Shown here in pieces: positions 11,806 through 25,311 of a stretch of 64,000 bases of DNA (positions are counted from its first letter, which is position 1; every line of letters starts with the position of its first letter). This DNA is from Macrostomum hystrix (Eukaryota; Platyhelminthes; Macrostomidae). The notes under the pieces were generated by a model, which was not told the origin of the DNA, searched no databases, and worked only from the letters and a program-made list of their open reading frames with translations. The stretch is from contig CATNEN010000002.1 in NCBI GenBank assembly GCA_950097015.1, positions 4,867,001-4,931,000 of the forward strand. Reading direction: 5' to 3'. A program made the translations under genes and the position numbers.

Positions 11806-12778
11806 TTGCTTATAGCAACAGCGGCATTGCTTCAAGCCTATAGCGGGCAAGAAAAATGTTCAAAATACACTTATTCTACCTGGGAAAAATCTAATCTACT
11901 CTTCAATCGAGACACAGAAAGCGGCTAGTGCGCAAAGACAATCTATTTCGATCAAAAACAGGCCATCAAGTTTTCGGGCTTCGCAAACTGAATTCAAGAC
12001 CCTTCAAAATGACCCAGATGCTTCAAACAGATAAACAGGAAGCCTTTACGAGAAGAAAAATTAGCTTAAAGCTGGAAGCACAAAAAAATTGGCTATAGGG
12101 CCGATCTTTCTGCCGAGATATCCGATAGCCTAAGACACACCCCCACTGTGATTTAGCCGCATGCCTTCTAAAAGAAGATAGATCTTTTAGAAGTTCTGCC
12201 TCGGATACCAAACTATTTATTACTCGCAGCGGGGGTCCGTTACTTCAACGGGCAGCTGGGACACCTGGCTTCATCGCACTTTCCACCGCACTCACCCCCC
12301 ACCCACCGATCTTGCCCGCTTGGCAATTTTACGAAGGGCTGAAATAACTCCGTTTGATTGGCCCCAGCAACCAAATCGAAAAAGTGGAAACAACGAGTAG
12401 TTGCGGTGCGGACCAGAATTGACATGGAGAGGGATTTTTTCACAAGCGAAATTTCTCAAAACCTGTACTTCACAGGCCTAGATATCACACGACTCGATCA
12501 GCTAATCACTCGGTTTTGAACTGAAAAAGTGCTCGAATATTTATTAAGGAATTCCAGTTTTGTGTGTGCCAGCCTGCAGCACAGAGCTGAACTTGCCCCC
12601 ACCGGGTGAAAAACGAGCGAAGTTCAGTTCGCATTATTGATGGCCCGTTTTAGAATTGCGGCACTGCTGCTGGAGTGGGAGGGGGTTGGTCATTAACCGA
12701 CCATTAAAAATGCACCCCCCACCTTCATGGAGGACAGCCGCCTCAACCTCCGCCACCAACCGCCCGCAATCGGAGACC
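11806..12778. other. Spacer upstream of the LamG-like gene, no gene seen
   Basis: Mixed composition with no repeat array or supported reading frame. The right end becomes C-rich just before the TATA-like box. Confidence 0.5.
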
Positions 12779-12786
12779 ATAAATAG
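12779..12786 (+). promoter_or_regulatory. TATA-like box (ATAAATAG)
   Basis: ATAAATAG lies about 125 bases before the first usable ATG of the next gene, in an otherwise GC-rich stretch. An RNA starting about 30 bases downstream would have a 5'UTR near 100 bases and would skip the out-of-frame ATG at 12793. Confidence 0.4.
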
Positions 12787-12907
12787 CCGGCAATGAGGGC
12801 GCCAGCAGCTTCAGAACTTTCAGAGCCAAACGGAGCTCTCGCGAAGACGGTCGCAAATCAGTTTGGGTCTGGAGCATCAAGCTACGCGCGTCGTGTTTTC
12901 ATCTGCA

Positions 12908-14473
12908 ATGCAGCTCCATCTCCTAGTAGCAAATTTTCTGCTCGCCACTGTACTCTGCTGCAACCACGAGGCAGGCCCCATCACCCAGCCATCGTCATTA
13001 CTATCTGGGATGATGCAAGAGACCGAAGTAGATAAACATTTTTTTACGAAGACGCCGCTGCTGGCTTGCCGAAGGACACCATCCGGCGGTTTCGTGAGCC
13101 TGAAGGCCTTCCGTGCGATCCACAGCAGCCGCGAGACGATCTGGGTCACCGTCGGCGCGCCGAGCCTCACCCGGAATCCGGCCACCGGGCGCATCTTTGA
13201 GCCCAGTCTGCCCGGCGAGGGCGGCTTCTCGGCCCGACTCTTGCTTAACTATCCTGGCGATGACGAAGCTCTCGCCGAAGCCTCGACCGCCGCTGAAGGC
13301 TCCGCTGTGTTCCCCTGCCAGATAATCCGATTGTCGACCAGCCGGCTGAACTGCACTGCAGCAGTTCGTCTGCCCGATGGCTTCACTGTGATGGCTGCAG
13401 GCTCTTCTGCCTGGCTGCACTCTCTGCCAGAGCGTTTAACAGACACCGCTCGGGTGGTATTCAACTCTCTGGGCGGAGTCTGGCTTCCGAAGGCTCTGCA
13501 GGATCTGGAAATGCGCGGCGAAGTTGTCTGCCGTGTGAGCGCCCTGAAGCCCGTGGCTGGCGATCATCACGCCGTGATGATCGCCAGCGACTTCCTTCTC
13601 CGCTCTGCGGACGCCCTCGATCTGACTCCAGAACTCGCGGCAGCCGCCTCAGTGCCAACACAGCAATGTCCGCATGGCATATCATTAAGGATCGACGTCC
13701 TGGCCGCGTACAACTTCCGGTCGAGTCGGCGAATCACGAATCTGGCACCAGGAAATAGGGGCCACTTCAGGTTGCTCCTCAGGGGTCGGGTCAACTTCAC
13801 AACGGAGGGCGTCGAGCTGCCAGGCAGAAGCTGGATCGAAGTGGACACGGAAAACGGGACGCTGACTGGTTTGTGATTTCCACTGACATTTTCTAGTGAT
13901 GTTTATGAGTAATAATCCAATCTGATGTAAAAATTATCCAACTCTGCAGAACACATGCGCTTCGGCAGTCAGTGGAGCGTCTTCTTCATGTTCAGAATTG
14001 CAGCCGAGTCCAGCCATCGCCAGGCCAGCTTGTTCTCCGTGCACGCCCAGGACAACCCCAAAGCCTGCTCTGCGCTGGCTTGGACAACCAGCTCATCCCG
14101 GAGAGGCATTCAGGACGGCATCTACACCAGGCAGCGAAACCTGCCAGGCGGTTACTCTAGCGGTCAGACCACCCAGCCGCATCTAAACCCCCGCCCCGGC
14201 GCCTGGAACCAGATCGGCATTGCGTCCGACTCACGCGGCCGCCAGACTGTCTTCATCAACGGGGCGATGGCCCCGACGGCTGCGAGGTACCGATTCCCTA
14301 TGCCGCGGTCAGCGAGCGAAGAGGGGCAGGCCTTCCTGCGCCGCGCCCTGTCCATCGGGCTTGTGCGGGGGCCCCGGGAGGCCATGAGGGGCGCTTTCCG
14401 CTGCTTCGGCGTAGCTCGCGGAGCCCTCAGCCACGAGCAATTTTACAACGCGTTCGATATCTACTGCCAGTAG
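12908..14473 (+). CDS. Secreted protein with C-terminal laminin-G/ConA-like domain
   Basis: Two exons, 12908-13868 and 13950-14473, join through an 81-base intron (donor GTTTGT, acceptor CTCTGCAG) to give 494 residues. The ATG at 12908 is the first in its frame and opens a signal peptide (MQLHLLVANFLLATVLC). The N-terminal part has scattered Cys pairs and N-glycosylation sites (NCT, NFT, NGT) and matches no family I know. Exon 2 reads as a LamG/pentraxin-like jelly-roll: WSVFFMFRI strand, ASLFSVHAQD, a WNQIG strand and VFINGA near the end, the usual order for such domains. I infer an extracellular matrix or recognition protein. The splice join is supported because the domain's first strand is rebuilt in frame across it. 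A TATA-like box precedes it and AATAAA follows the stop by 44 bases. Confidence 0.8.
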
Positions 14474-14516
14474 TGTCAGTAGTGTGATGATTGGACTCCG
14501 TCTGTTATCCCCGATA

Positions 14517-14522
14517 AATAAA
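14517..14522 (+). terminator. Polyadenylation signal AATAAA
   Basis: 44 bases after the TAG of the LamG-like gene, a normal distance. Confidence 0.7.
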
Positions 14523-15018
14523 AGTCGATCCAAATCACAGAGACAACTTCGGTGACCAGACTTCACACAATTTAGACAGCTTTCTCAGGTCGAGAAAAGT
14601 GATGGAAAACATTTGAATGAAAAAATAGGAAAACATTCGCCGCCAGTCTACTTAAAGTAGAAAAACTGTTTTCTGATTCTCAGTAGAAATAAAATTTCGC
14701 TGACGGTACTCGTACTTTTGCTTCGCTTATAGTCAAATTGAATGGTAACTCGTACAATGTACGTACGCGCGCTCACATCAAGCTTTCACATACTGGTGAT
14801 TACGCAATCAGTTTAATACTCGTAGTACACATCCGCCTTGAACGCAATTTCACTTATTAGATTAATCAAAACTGGATTTCGCTTAAAATATCTTGAGTCA
14901 ATACGCAAAAAGGATATCCACTTTTCAAGTCATGCGTGAAATAATGAACAATCAGTTATCATATTCGTGGAAAAACTTCATACTTCATACTTTTAAAAAA
15001 CTAACTGGTAAGTCTAGC
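14523..15018. other. AT-rich spacer, no gene seen
   Basis: Stops in all frames apart from the edge of the next array. Confidence 0.6.
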
Positions 15019-17345
15019 ACACAAATCAACACAGATCCCAAACCACACTCACAACAACACAGATCCCATACCACACCCACAACAACACAGATCCCAAACC
15101 ACACCCACAACAACACATCCCATACCACACCCACAACAACACATCCCATACCACACCCACAACAACACAGATCCCATACCACACCCACAACAACACATCC
15201 CATACCACACCCACAACACAGATCCCAAACCACACCCACAACAACACAGATCACATACCACACCCACAACAACACAGATCCCATACCACACCCACAACAA
15301 CACAGATCCCATACCACACCCACAACAACACAGATCCCAAACCACACCCACAACAACACAGATCCCATACCACACCCATAACAACACAGATCCCAAACCA
15401 CACCCATAACAACACAGATCCCAAACCACACCCACAACAACACAGATCCCAAACCACACCCACAACAACACAGATCCCAAACCACACCCACAACAACACA
15501 GATTCCAAACCACACCCACAACAACACAGATCCCAAACCACACCCACAACAACACAGATCCCATACCACACCCACAACATCACAGATCCCAAACCACACC
15601 CACAACAACACAGATCCCATACCACACCCACAACAACACAGATCCCATACCACACCCACAACAACACAGATCCCAAACCACAACCACAACAACACAGATC
15701 CCAAACCACACCCACAACATCACAGATCCCAAACCACACCCACAACAACACAGATCCCATACCACACCCACAACAACACAGATCCCAAACCACACCCACA
15801 ACAACACAGATCCCAAACCACACCCACAACAACACAGATCCCATACCACACCCACAACATCACAGATCCCATACCACACCCACAACAACACAGATCCCAT
15901 ACCACACCCACAACAACACAGATCCCAAACCACACCCACAACAACACAGATCCCAAACCACACCCACAACAACACAGATCCCAAACCACACCCACAACAA
16001 CACAGATCCCAAACCACACCTACAACAACACAGATCCCATACCACACCCACAACAACACAGATCCCATACCACACCCACAACAACACAGATCCCATACCA
16101 CACTCACAACAACACAGATCCCATACCACACCCACAACAACACAGATCCCATACCACACCCACAACAACACAGATCCCATACCACACCCACAACAACACA
16201 GATCCCAAACCACACCCACAACAACACAGATCCCATACCACACCCACAACAACACAGATCCCATACCACACCCACAACAACACAGATCCCATACCACACC
16301 CACAACAACACAGATCCCATACCACACCCACAACAACACAGATCCCAAACCACACCCACAACAACACAGATCCCATACCACACCCACAACAACACAGATC
16401 CCAAACCACACCCATAACAACACAGATCCCATACCACACCCACAACAACACAGATCCCATACCACACCCACAACAACACAGATCCCATACCACACCCACA
16501 ACATCACAGATCCCATACCACACCCACAACAACACAGATCCCAAACTACACCCACAACAACACAGATCCCAAACCACACCCACAACAACACAGATCCCAT
16601 ACCACACCCACAACAACACAGATCACATACCACACACACAAAAACACAGATCCCAAACCACACCCACAACAACACAGATCCCAAACTACACCCACAACAA
16701 CACAGATCCCAAACCACACCCACAACAACACAGATCCCATACCACACCCACAACAACACAGATCCCAAACCACACCCACAACAACACAGATCCCATACCA
16801 CACCCACAACAACACAGATCCCATACCACACCCACAACAACACAGATCCCATACCACACCCACAACAACACAGATCACATACCACACCCACAACAACACA
16901 GATCCCAAACCACACCCACAACAACACAGATCCCATACCACACCCACAACAACACAGATCCCATACCACACCCACAACAACACAGATCCCATACCACACC
17001 CACAACAACACAGATCCCATACCACACCCACAACAACACAGATCCCATACCACACCCACAACAACACAGATCCCATATCACACACACAACATCACAGATC
17101 CCAAACCACACCCACAACAACACAGATCACATACCACACCCACAACAACACAGATCCCATACCACACCCACAACAACACAGATCCCAAACCACACCCACA
17201 ACAACACAGATCCCAAACCACACCCACAACAACACAGATCCCATACCACACTCACAACAACACAGATCCCATACCACACCCACAACAACACAGATCCCAT
17301 ACCACACCCATAACAACACAGATCCCAAACCACACCCACAATAAA
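15019..17345. repeat. 28-bp minisatellite, about 83 copies
   Basis: Period 28, core CACCCACAACAACACAGATC, alternating CCCATACCA and CCCAAACCA. Several shortened units at 15110-15230 mark the left edge. The period gives Cys/Val/Trp-rich open frames of up to about 400 codons on the minus strand; they lack splice context and are artefacts of the period. Confidence 0.97.
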
Positions 17346-17715
17346 ACATTTACCAAATTTTAATTATAGACTGTCTAATAAAGGATAAAGACTCGAGGTA
17401 AAAAATATTTAGCATTTGCACACTTGCAAACTTGACAATAATTTAGTCAGTTCGAGACAATTATCTAAATTTATCGTTCTCAGTAAGCACAGCTAGTTTA
17501 TTAATCGTGTGGTACCGTTCCATTTGAATGCAGATCATCTATCACGAAGCAAAGTTACCTTTCACATTAAAACAAGCATAAAATTTTCCTACTTTTTATT
17601 GGAGAAAAAAAATCATAAGAAGCAGGTAGTACAGAATCATACAGCAGAATAACTTGTGCAAAACGGTTGAGATAGTTAGCAAGATTTGTACAGCCGATAC
17701 AGGCAAGGGTGCGAA
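17346..17715. other. AT-rich spacer, no gene seen
   Basis: No supported frame, RNA or repeat. Confidence 0.5.
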
Positions 17716-17900
17716 ATAAGAGTTCGGGAGAGACAAGGGGTGAGAGGAGACACACTGGGTGAGAAGAGAGACGCTGGGTGAGGGGAGAGACACTGGGTGA
17801 GAAGAGAGACGCTGGGTGAGGGGAGACAAGGGGTGAGAGGAGAGACACTGGGTGAGAGGAGACATGGGGTGAGACGACAGACAATGGGTGAGAGAACTTT
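17716..17900. repeat. Short minisatellite (GAGACACTGGGTGAG-type units)
   Basis: About ten units of 17-18 bases combining GAGACACTGGGTGAG, GAGACGCTGGGTGAG and GACAAGGGGTGAG variants. Confidence 0.85.
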
Positions 17901-18883
17901 CATGACTTACAGGGTGAGAGGATGTCCAAAGACATGTCCAGCCGACTTATGTACAGGGCACTGCCCAGGTGATTAAAAAGCTAAAAATGATAAGACAATG
18001 CAAAGACCTCAGGCAGTAGTTTCTGGGCCTGCACCTGTACAAGGTTTACATAAATTAATCGCAAGACAAAACGATTTTCCAACATCCCAAAATAATGTAG
18101 ACTTTCTTTCACCCTACTTGTAAGTAGGGTGAGTAAATTGCAAAGAAAAAATTATTAAACACACTTGGGAAATTCTTATAGAATGTTAAACTCTAGTACT
18201 TGAAAGTTTCAGTTGCGAATAGCATACTCGAGGCATTGCCAAGTGAATAGTGTCAAGCATTTGTACAAAATCCGATCAGCCAATAAGAACACTCGGCTGC
18301 TTAGTTTGACATTGCGGCGATCAACTAATACATTAGCTGACAGTAGTGTACTTATCAGTTATTAGATTCATAGGTCAAGCAGATTCAATATGAGTAATTA
18401 GTTTGGTCAAAATACAAATATAAGTTTTTCTATGAGTCTGCTCAAAAACCCAAGCGATAAGCTAAATTTTAACTGAATGAGCAGAAGAAAGACGCGCACT
18501 CAACAGGCACACAAGTTAAAAATTTACATTTGCGTAAAATACAACTCACCTACTTACAGTAGTGAGACGCAGCGAGAACATGTGTTTTGTAATAATAAGC
18601 TGAAAAGATCAAGCGATCCAGTGAAACGTGTTTTCAGGACCTGACAAACAATCATTTAAATATTTGATGAATTATTTAGCAAATTTCAGAAAGACTAAAT
18701 TATTAATTACAAATATAACTGAACCAGCAAACCGAAAACTGTGGTATTTCACTTCCGGGAACAATTAACAAAAACACATTTTTGGGATAATATTGGGATT
18801 ACAGACTTGGTTTCAAGACTACTATAATATTTAAATGAAAGTAGTATCAGAATTATAAAGTCTAGCCAAAGAGACTTGGGATT
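17901..18883. other. AT-rich spacer, no gene seen
   Basis: Stops in all frames. Includes a small direct repeat of ACTTGTAAGTAGGGTGAG-type sequence at about 18115. Confidence 0.5.
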
Positions 18884-19175
18884 CTAGGCAAATAGCTAAG
18901 CTTCAGGCATAGATTAGCAATCCATTCTATTCCATTGTAAATAGCTAAGCTTCAGGCATAGATTAGCAATCCATTCTATTCCATTGTAAATAGCTAAGCT
19001 TCAGGCATAGATTAGCAATCCATTCTATTCAATTGTCAATAGCTACGCCTCAGAAATAGATTAGCAATCCATTTTATCCTATTGTCAATAGCTATAGTAA
19101 TCCATTTTATCCTATTGTCAATAGCTACTCTTCAGAAATAGATTAGTAATCCATTCTATTCAATTGTTAATAGCC
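18884..19175. repeat. Tandem repeat of about 48 bp, six degenerate copies
   Basis: Units run AATAGCTAAGCTTCAGGC then AGATTAGCAATCCATTCTAT. The leftmost three are nearly identical, and later ones are diverged and shortened. Confidence 0.9.
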
Positions 19176-19319
19176 AAGCTTGGGGAGAGATAAGCCAAGG
19201 AACTAACAAGCTAAAGATTATAACAAAGCAAGGGGCAGTTAAGCAGCTGCTAGCAATCGCATTGCTAACTCCCTAATAATCCCTGAAACATGAGTAGCTA
19301 GGCACCACACGCTCATGGC

Positions 19320-22300
19320 TCACGCCTGCCTTTTGCTGACAGTGCTGGAGCAGCAACCGTTTGAAAAGCTGCCACCACTGGAGCCATTGTCAGCAGCGGC
19401 AGCGGCAGTGGTGTCGCGGGCAGCAGCCACAGCGCTAGGCAGCCAGATCCGAACTGTGCAGTCATCACTAGCGGAAGCCAGCATGCCGTGAAGCCGTGGA
19501 TTCCAACTGACGCAGCTCACAACGCCACCGTGGCCGGAGAGTTTCTCGGGCAGCAGATGCTGCTGCTGCTGCTGCTGAGAGCTCCTGGCGCCTCGATGCC
19601 AGACGCACACTCGACCATCGTGGGATCCGCTGGCCACGAAGTCCTGGTTGAAGCCACCGAAGCAGGCGTGGAGCAGGAAGGTGCCGTGAGTGAAGCCATG
19701 CAGCCGGCGGTGGCAGAGCCGCAGGCGGAGGTCCCACAGGTGTACACCGGCTGAGGCGACGCACACGGCCAGCTGGGATTCGTCAGCGCTGATGCTCATG
19801 GACATGATGGGGCCCTCCTCGCGAAACAAAGTCTCATCCACCATGGAGTCGAAGCGGTAGCGCCTGACGCGGGAGAATGTGTCAGCGGCCAGAACTGCCG
19901 TGCCACCGTCTTCATCGCGTCTGGAGATCAATGGAATGAAATGGGTCCTGTAACCTAGGATTGCTGCTGACATTGAATTAGTGCTATGGGCATTTGATGG
20001 ACTCACATCAAATAGTATGAGAAAGGAGAATGAAGGGAAATGACCAATCAAAGGACAGGATGAAGGGTATTGACCAATCATAAGACAGGATGAAGGGTAA
20101 TGACCAATCATAAGACAGGATGAAGGGTAATGACCAATCATAAGACTGGATGAAGGGTATTGACCAATCATAAGACAGTATGAAGGGTAATGACCAATCA
20201 TAAGACAGGATGAAGGGTAATGACCAATTACAAGACAGGATTAAGGCTAATGACAAATCATAAGACAGAATGAAGGATAATGACCAATCAAAAGACAGGA
20301 TGAAGGGTAATGACCAATCATAAGACAGGATGAAGGGTAATGACAAATCATAAGACAGGATGAAGGGTATTGACCAATCATAAGACAGGATGAAGGGTAA
20401 TGACCAATCATAAGACTGGATGAAGGGTATTGACCAATCATAAGACAGTATGAAGGGTAATGACCAATCATAAGACAGAATGAAGGATAATGACCAATCA
20501 TAAGACAGGATTAAGGCTAATGACCAATCATAAGACAGGATGAAGGGTAATGACCAATCATAAGACAGGATGAAGGGTAATGACCAATTACAGGACAGGA
20601 TGAAGGGTAATGACCAATAACAAGACAGGATGAAAGGTAATGACCAATTACAAGACAGGATGAAGGGTAATGACCAATAACAAGACAGGATTAAGGATAA
20701 TGACCAATCATAAGGCGCGATGAAGAAAATCTTAAACTAGAAGACAGAGCAACAAGGGAATAGTAGAAATTTGATTAAAAAAAATAGCGGAAAAAATAAA
20801 CCAGGTAAAATAAATCACACGCACCTGGTTGCCAGGGCAACCACTCGAATATAATCCCAAGCCTTCTCAAAGCCGAAGTCCACAGAGCACAGATAGAAGT
20901 GTCCCCGATTGCCGCCCACAACAAAATGGTTCGAATCCGGCAGCCAGGCAGCCGTGGTCAGCGAGTCCTCGTCTCTGTGCTTCAGCTTTTTGATGCAGTC
21001 GCCTGTGTCGGCGTCCCAGACAATCACCTCGGTGGCATCCTCGGCGGCGCAGGCGAGGAGTAGGCGACTGTCGGGTGACCAGGCCAGCCAGGCCACACCG
21101 CTGCGCTCCTCTGCGATCTTCAACGCCGGCAGCTGCTGCCGGACCCGCGGAGGTCCAACCGGAGGCGTTTCAACCTGCCACAGGTGGACAACGCAGTCCC
21201 TGCCACCGGTGGCAAGCTTGCTACCGTCTGGCGAGAATTGGCACACGTGAACCTCGTCCTGGTGAGAGTCGAGCACCTGACTGCACACTGAGGGCAAGGT
21301 GGCAGCTGAGGGACAGGTGTGATCTGCTAGCAATGTCAGCTGGTCAGGTGACAGGCTTGTGTTGTGATGCCGGCAACGGGCAACCTGAATGAATAGGGTG
21401 GATGGCCATTGTACTTTAACTGCATTACATACTATTGGCGAGATCCCATTCATTTCTAATTAGACATATATTCACTCTACTATTACCTAGTAAGATCCTA
21501 ATGGTTTACAAAAAGGAAATATTCCACTGATTTCTGAATAGAAATATTTTATAGATTTCTAAATAAAAATATCCCATCGATTTCCTAATAGAAATATCCC
21601 ACCAATTTCCTAACAGAATAATTCCATAGATTTCCTAATACAAATATATTCCATCAATTCCGTAATAAAAAAATCCCATAGATTTCTAAATAAAAAACCC
21701 CATAGATTAAAAAAAAATCCCACCGATTTCCTAATAGAAATATCCCGTCTATTTCTTAATAGAAAAATCCCATAGATTTCCTAATAGAAAAATCCCATAG
21801 ATTTCTTAATAGAAAAATCCCATAGATTTCCTAATAGAAAATCCCATCGATTTCCTAATAGAAATATCACATCGATTTCTGAATCGAAATATCCTATGGA
21901 ATATAAACACTAATATCCCACCGAATCTTTTAAATAGAAATATCCCATCCATCTTTAAGTCGAAGATAAATATCCCATTGATTTTAAAAGATAAAAATCA
22001 CATAGATTTCTTTTGAATATCCAATCCTTCTACATCCCATGGATTTCTAGAATGCCGGATCCCCAACAGAGATGCTGCAGCGCAGTCACCTGGGCGCGCA
22101 CGGCTTGATCCAGCAGCGCGGTCAGCCGCTTGGGAGGCAGCATAACGCTGGGCGGAAAAAACTGCTCCAGCGAGTCCAGCAGGTCCTGGCGAGTGCCGGC
22201 CGCGGCGCCGGACCAACCGCTGAGCTGCCGCAGCTCCTCGGGTCCTGAGCACATGATCAGGCCGCTGAGACGGTGGACCCGTTCTGGACTGAACTGCAGC

Positions 22301-22683
22301 GGGGTTAGCTTGCTGCGCAGTACGCACAGAGCTGCAATATGGGCACCGGACTCGAGCAGTTCTAGGTACCGCTGCTCTGCCAAGCGGAAGGCAATCTCAG
22401 TCCAGGTGGACTCGCGCCACAGGGCTCGCCTGAGGCTGGCCAGGCTGGCTTCGGCCAAGTCCCAGTCGCCGAGGAGGACGCTGCGACGGAACTGGGCGGC
22501 GGAGCCGCTCTCCAGCGGGCAGGCAGCTTCCACTACCAGAGCCTCTGCACTTTTAGCTAGGCCGAGTTCACGCAAGTATTGACCAATGACGCGAACTGCT
22601 TCACGATGCCGCTCAGTCAGCTGTATGGGAAGCTGCTGCTGCTTATCAGTGGCCGCTGAGCCATTCAAACTGCCATTCTCCAT
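19320..22683 (-). CDS. WDR26: WDR26, CTLH/GID E3 ligase WD40 subunit
   Basis: Three coding exons (22683-22090, 21384-20825, 19920-19320) give 584 residues; every junction is GT..AG and keeps frame. Exon 1 holds a LisH-like helix pair (about residues 23-55) and a CTLH region ending in PPSVMLPPKRL, a WDR26 hallmark. Exons 2 and 3 hold the WD40 propeller: HQDEVHVCQFSPDGSKLATG, HEDSLT-like RDEDSLTTAAWLPDS, HLWDL, HACFGGFNQDFVASGS and CVSWNPRLHGMLASASDD, each aligning in order with vertebrate WDR26. In animals this protein is the Gid7-type scaffold of the CTLH ubiquitin ligase. Lineage-specific features are a six-Gln run in the propeller (CAG repeat at about 19557-19576) and an Ala/Ser-rich tail. 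An upstream in-frame TTG exists, but ATG at 22683 is the first true start. Both introns carry minisatellites. YPEL5, a CTLH associate, lies at 43.9 kb. Confidence 0.95.
20030..20720. repeat. 30-bp minisatellite in WDR26 intron 2, about 23 copies
   Basis: Period 30, core AATGACCAATCATAAGACAG, variants in the last third (AATTACAAG, AATAACAAG). It fills most of the intron between exons 2 and 3. Confidence 0.96.
21520..21990. repeat. Degenerate minisatellite in WDR26 intron 1
   Basis: Units of roughly 22-27 bases built on ATAGATTTCCTAATAGAAA and ATATCCCATCGATTTC. Strongly diverged, with gaps. Confidence 0.85.
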
Positions 22684-22699
22684 CTTATTGGTATTTTGT

Positions 22700-24900
22700 C
22701 TCGTGTCACACTGGCGCACCAATAGCAGTGTGATATACTAGCGATATTAAAGCCTTGTTACTGAATTTATAGCTAGCTTTCGGTTCAGATGAGTGACAAT
22801 ATAAAAAGCTGGGAAAGGACAGTTGAAGTAATCTCAATTTAACGAAAATCATTCAGCAACAAAAAAGAAGTGAAGACATTTGAATTGAATTGTGCTAAAA
22901 CATAATATGACTCCATATTGTAACTTATTAGAAATATAATACTAGGAAAACTATGAGTTCTAATCTTTATGATAGTTATTGCAGTATTTTAACAATTACA
23001 AACAATATTAAATATTAAACTCAAAGCTATAATCTTAGGTTTTTATGATACCTGATTACTAGGTAAGCATATCAATTTAAAAATGATTAACTTATTTAAT
23101 AATACCTAAAACTAATAATACCTGTTTATTAATACCTATAATACCTAAAACTTAAAGTTCTTTACCATGGTAAGCTATAATGGTTTTTTAATACTGCTGT
23201 GTGTATAAATATAAACCTGTTTTTAGTCAAGCTTGATATTTATTAAGAAATTTAGCTTGAAGTAGAAATGGCTAAAAAGCAGAAAAATAGCCAAGCAAAG
23301 ACATTTAATCAGCTTCCCTAGTTTTCATATCTCTAATCGGTTTGAAGCTAGTAATTAGCTAATTGAGAGTTAGTAAAAAATATTGTGATTAAAAAAGCAA
23401 ACAATCAGTTACGTCTTAAAATATATCAGTTTGTTTTTGTTTTTCAATCTATACTGTCTAGCTATGGTAGATAGATACATATATAGCTAGGCCTAGCATA
23501 GCAAATTGATATAGATTTGAAAAGAAAAAAGATGACAGAAAAAAACAAAAATTGTGAGTCTTGACAGAAACAAGACCCTAATAGATCATTAGCAATAAAC
23601 ATTAGATTAGAAAATAAAGGCTAGCTACTGTAAGGTTAAAAAGAAAATAACTCAAATCTCACCATTTTATTACTGGACCCCCATGTGCTTTGCCTTTAGT
23701 ATTAAGATTAAATGAAAAAGGTGTGCTTTTGCCTATTGTAGGCCTAACCAAAATTTTTGTTTTATATAGCTATTTTAAATGTATATGCAAATGTTTATTA
23801 TGTAGAAATTAAGCTAAATTATATCATTAAAGCCAAAAATTTAAAAGTGGCCCAGATGTATGCATAGATGGTCAAATGTTTTATAGAGAAATTCTTGTTG
23901 TCTTATTGCATATAATTCAATTTAAATTTTTGATAAAAGTGAAAGCTTTAGTCTTGAATCAAAACATAATAATATGCATACACAGTAGGCCTAATATACT
24001 ACAATAAATGTATATATACAATGTAAAAGGCAGCCATAATTTAGGTGTGTACCTAAGCTATCAATCAAATAATATGCAAGAGACACATGCATTTGTGGGA
24101 TCTGGGTATTATGAGTTTAAAATGTACAATGGTAACAAAGAAGGACATTTAAATGGAGCCTAGACCTAGACATAGTACAATTATCAGAACAAAATAATAG
24201 GCCTATAGCATAGCACAAGATCGCTAAGTATTTACTGTCAAAAGAATTTTCTTGACAACTACTAGGCCTAGCTATGACTAGGGGCCTATGTCTAGTAGAG
24301 CAGCTAGGCTTTTCTAACAAGGGGCCAGGGGGCTGGGGGCAGAGGGGTTGACCAAAGGTGAATTATTCAATCATGAAAATTTGCTTATTATATATTGGGT
24401 CCTGCTGCAAAAAAGGGTGGTCACCCGTGCCCCTCCCCAGTTGCTCCAGTGGCTGTCACCTGTCTGACATATGTAGGCCTAGGCCTAGTCATCTCATGGC
24501 TTGCTTAGCTGATTAACAGCTGTTCACTGTTGTGTGCATTTAAGATTTAAGAAAGACTAGGCCTAATACATATATTATTAGAGACACATATCTCATGTCT
24601 ATTATGTTTCAGCTTATGGGCAGGGCAGCCAAGCCCCTAGGGCAAAGTGTGGCATAATTTGATTGGTCAAAATAATAGACCACTTTTGAAAAATAAATAA
24701 ATGAGTAAACTTGACCATGAACTTTTGTTTCTAAAAAAAGTACATGGGAAAAAACATTTTTTCTTTTTGGCTAGAGCGAGGACAAAAGCAAAAACATATT
24801 TCCGTGAAAAATAGTAAGCTAAGTGTATAGGCCTATGGGCAAGGGCTACATTTGGAACACCTAAAAATTAGCTTTATTAAATTTCATTTCATATAGATTA
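22700..24900. other. AT-rich intergenic region, no gene seen
   Basis: Dense stops on both strands, frequent GGCCTAG motifs and one G-rich patch at about 24320-24350. I see no exon, RNA gene or tandem array. Confidence 0.6.
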
Positions 24901-24910
24901 TAGGCACCTG

Positions 24911-24918
24911 TATATAAA
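24911..24918 (+). promoter_or_regulatory. TATA box (TATATAAA), probable TRIP13 promoter
   Basis: TATATAAA is followed about 50 bases later by a good donor (CACAG/GTAAGC at 24967), consistent with a short first non-coding exon. Confidence 0.4.
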
Positions 24919-24939
24919 TTTGCTGTTCCCATCACTGTA

Positions 24940-24966
24940 CGCCTGCTGGAATTTCGCTGGGCACAG
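24940..24966 (+). other. Probable 5'UTR exon 1 of TRIP13
   Basis: Bounded on the right by GTAAGC. Its left edge is set only by the usual spacing from the TATA box. It has no coding capacity. Confidence 0.3.
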
Positions 24967-25235
24967 GTAAGCTTCCAACAAAATAAGTATTTGAAAAAAC
25001 ATATACCTACGTGTATTTTATCCCTTTAACGGTTACCATTTAAATTGAGAAAAAGCTGTGCAATAGAAATCCAGCTGATTGTTGATTTTTAAACAAAATA
25101 TCATTGATAACTTTAAGTTCCTGTATCGTAACAAAAAATAGCTGTACTTAAAAAAATCGCTGGTATCATAAATAACGAATAAGTTATTTGTTTATCCGCA
25201 AGCGATAATGCTACTATGTGTTATACTCTTTTCAG

Positions 25236-25311
25236 CTGCAGGTTTTTGAAAACGTTAGAATTGTTCGAAGAAAGTTCACATTAGTCATTCGTCAGTCATG
25301 CATGCCTGCAG
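25236..25311 (+). other. Probable 5'UTR exon 2 of TRIP13
   Basis: A pyrimidine-rich acceptor (ACTCTTTTCAG) and a strong donor (CAG/GTAAGC) frame 76 bases. Joining it to the acceptor at 26920 puts its ATGs in frames that stop quickly, so it would be untranslated. Confidence 0.4.

Noticed and set aside
15580-17339. Minus-strand open frames of up to 399 codons rich in Cys, Val and Trp
   Set aside because: Product of a 28-bp period: the same 28-residue peptide repeats in several frames and nothing outside the array continues it.
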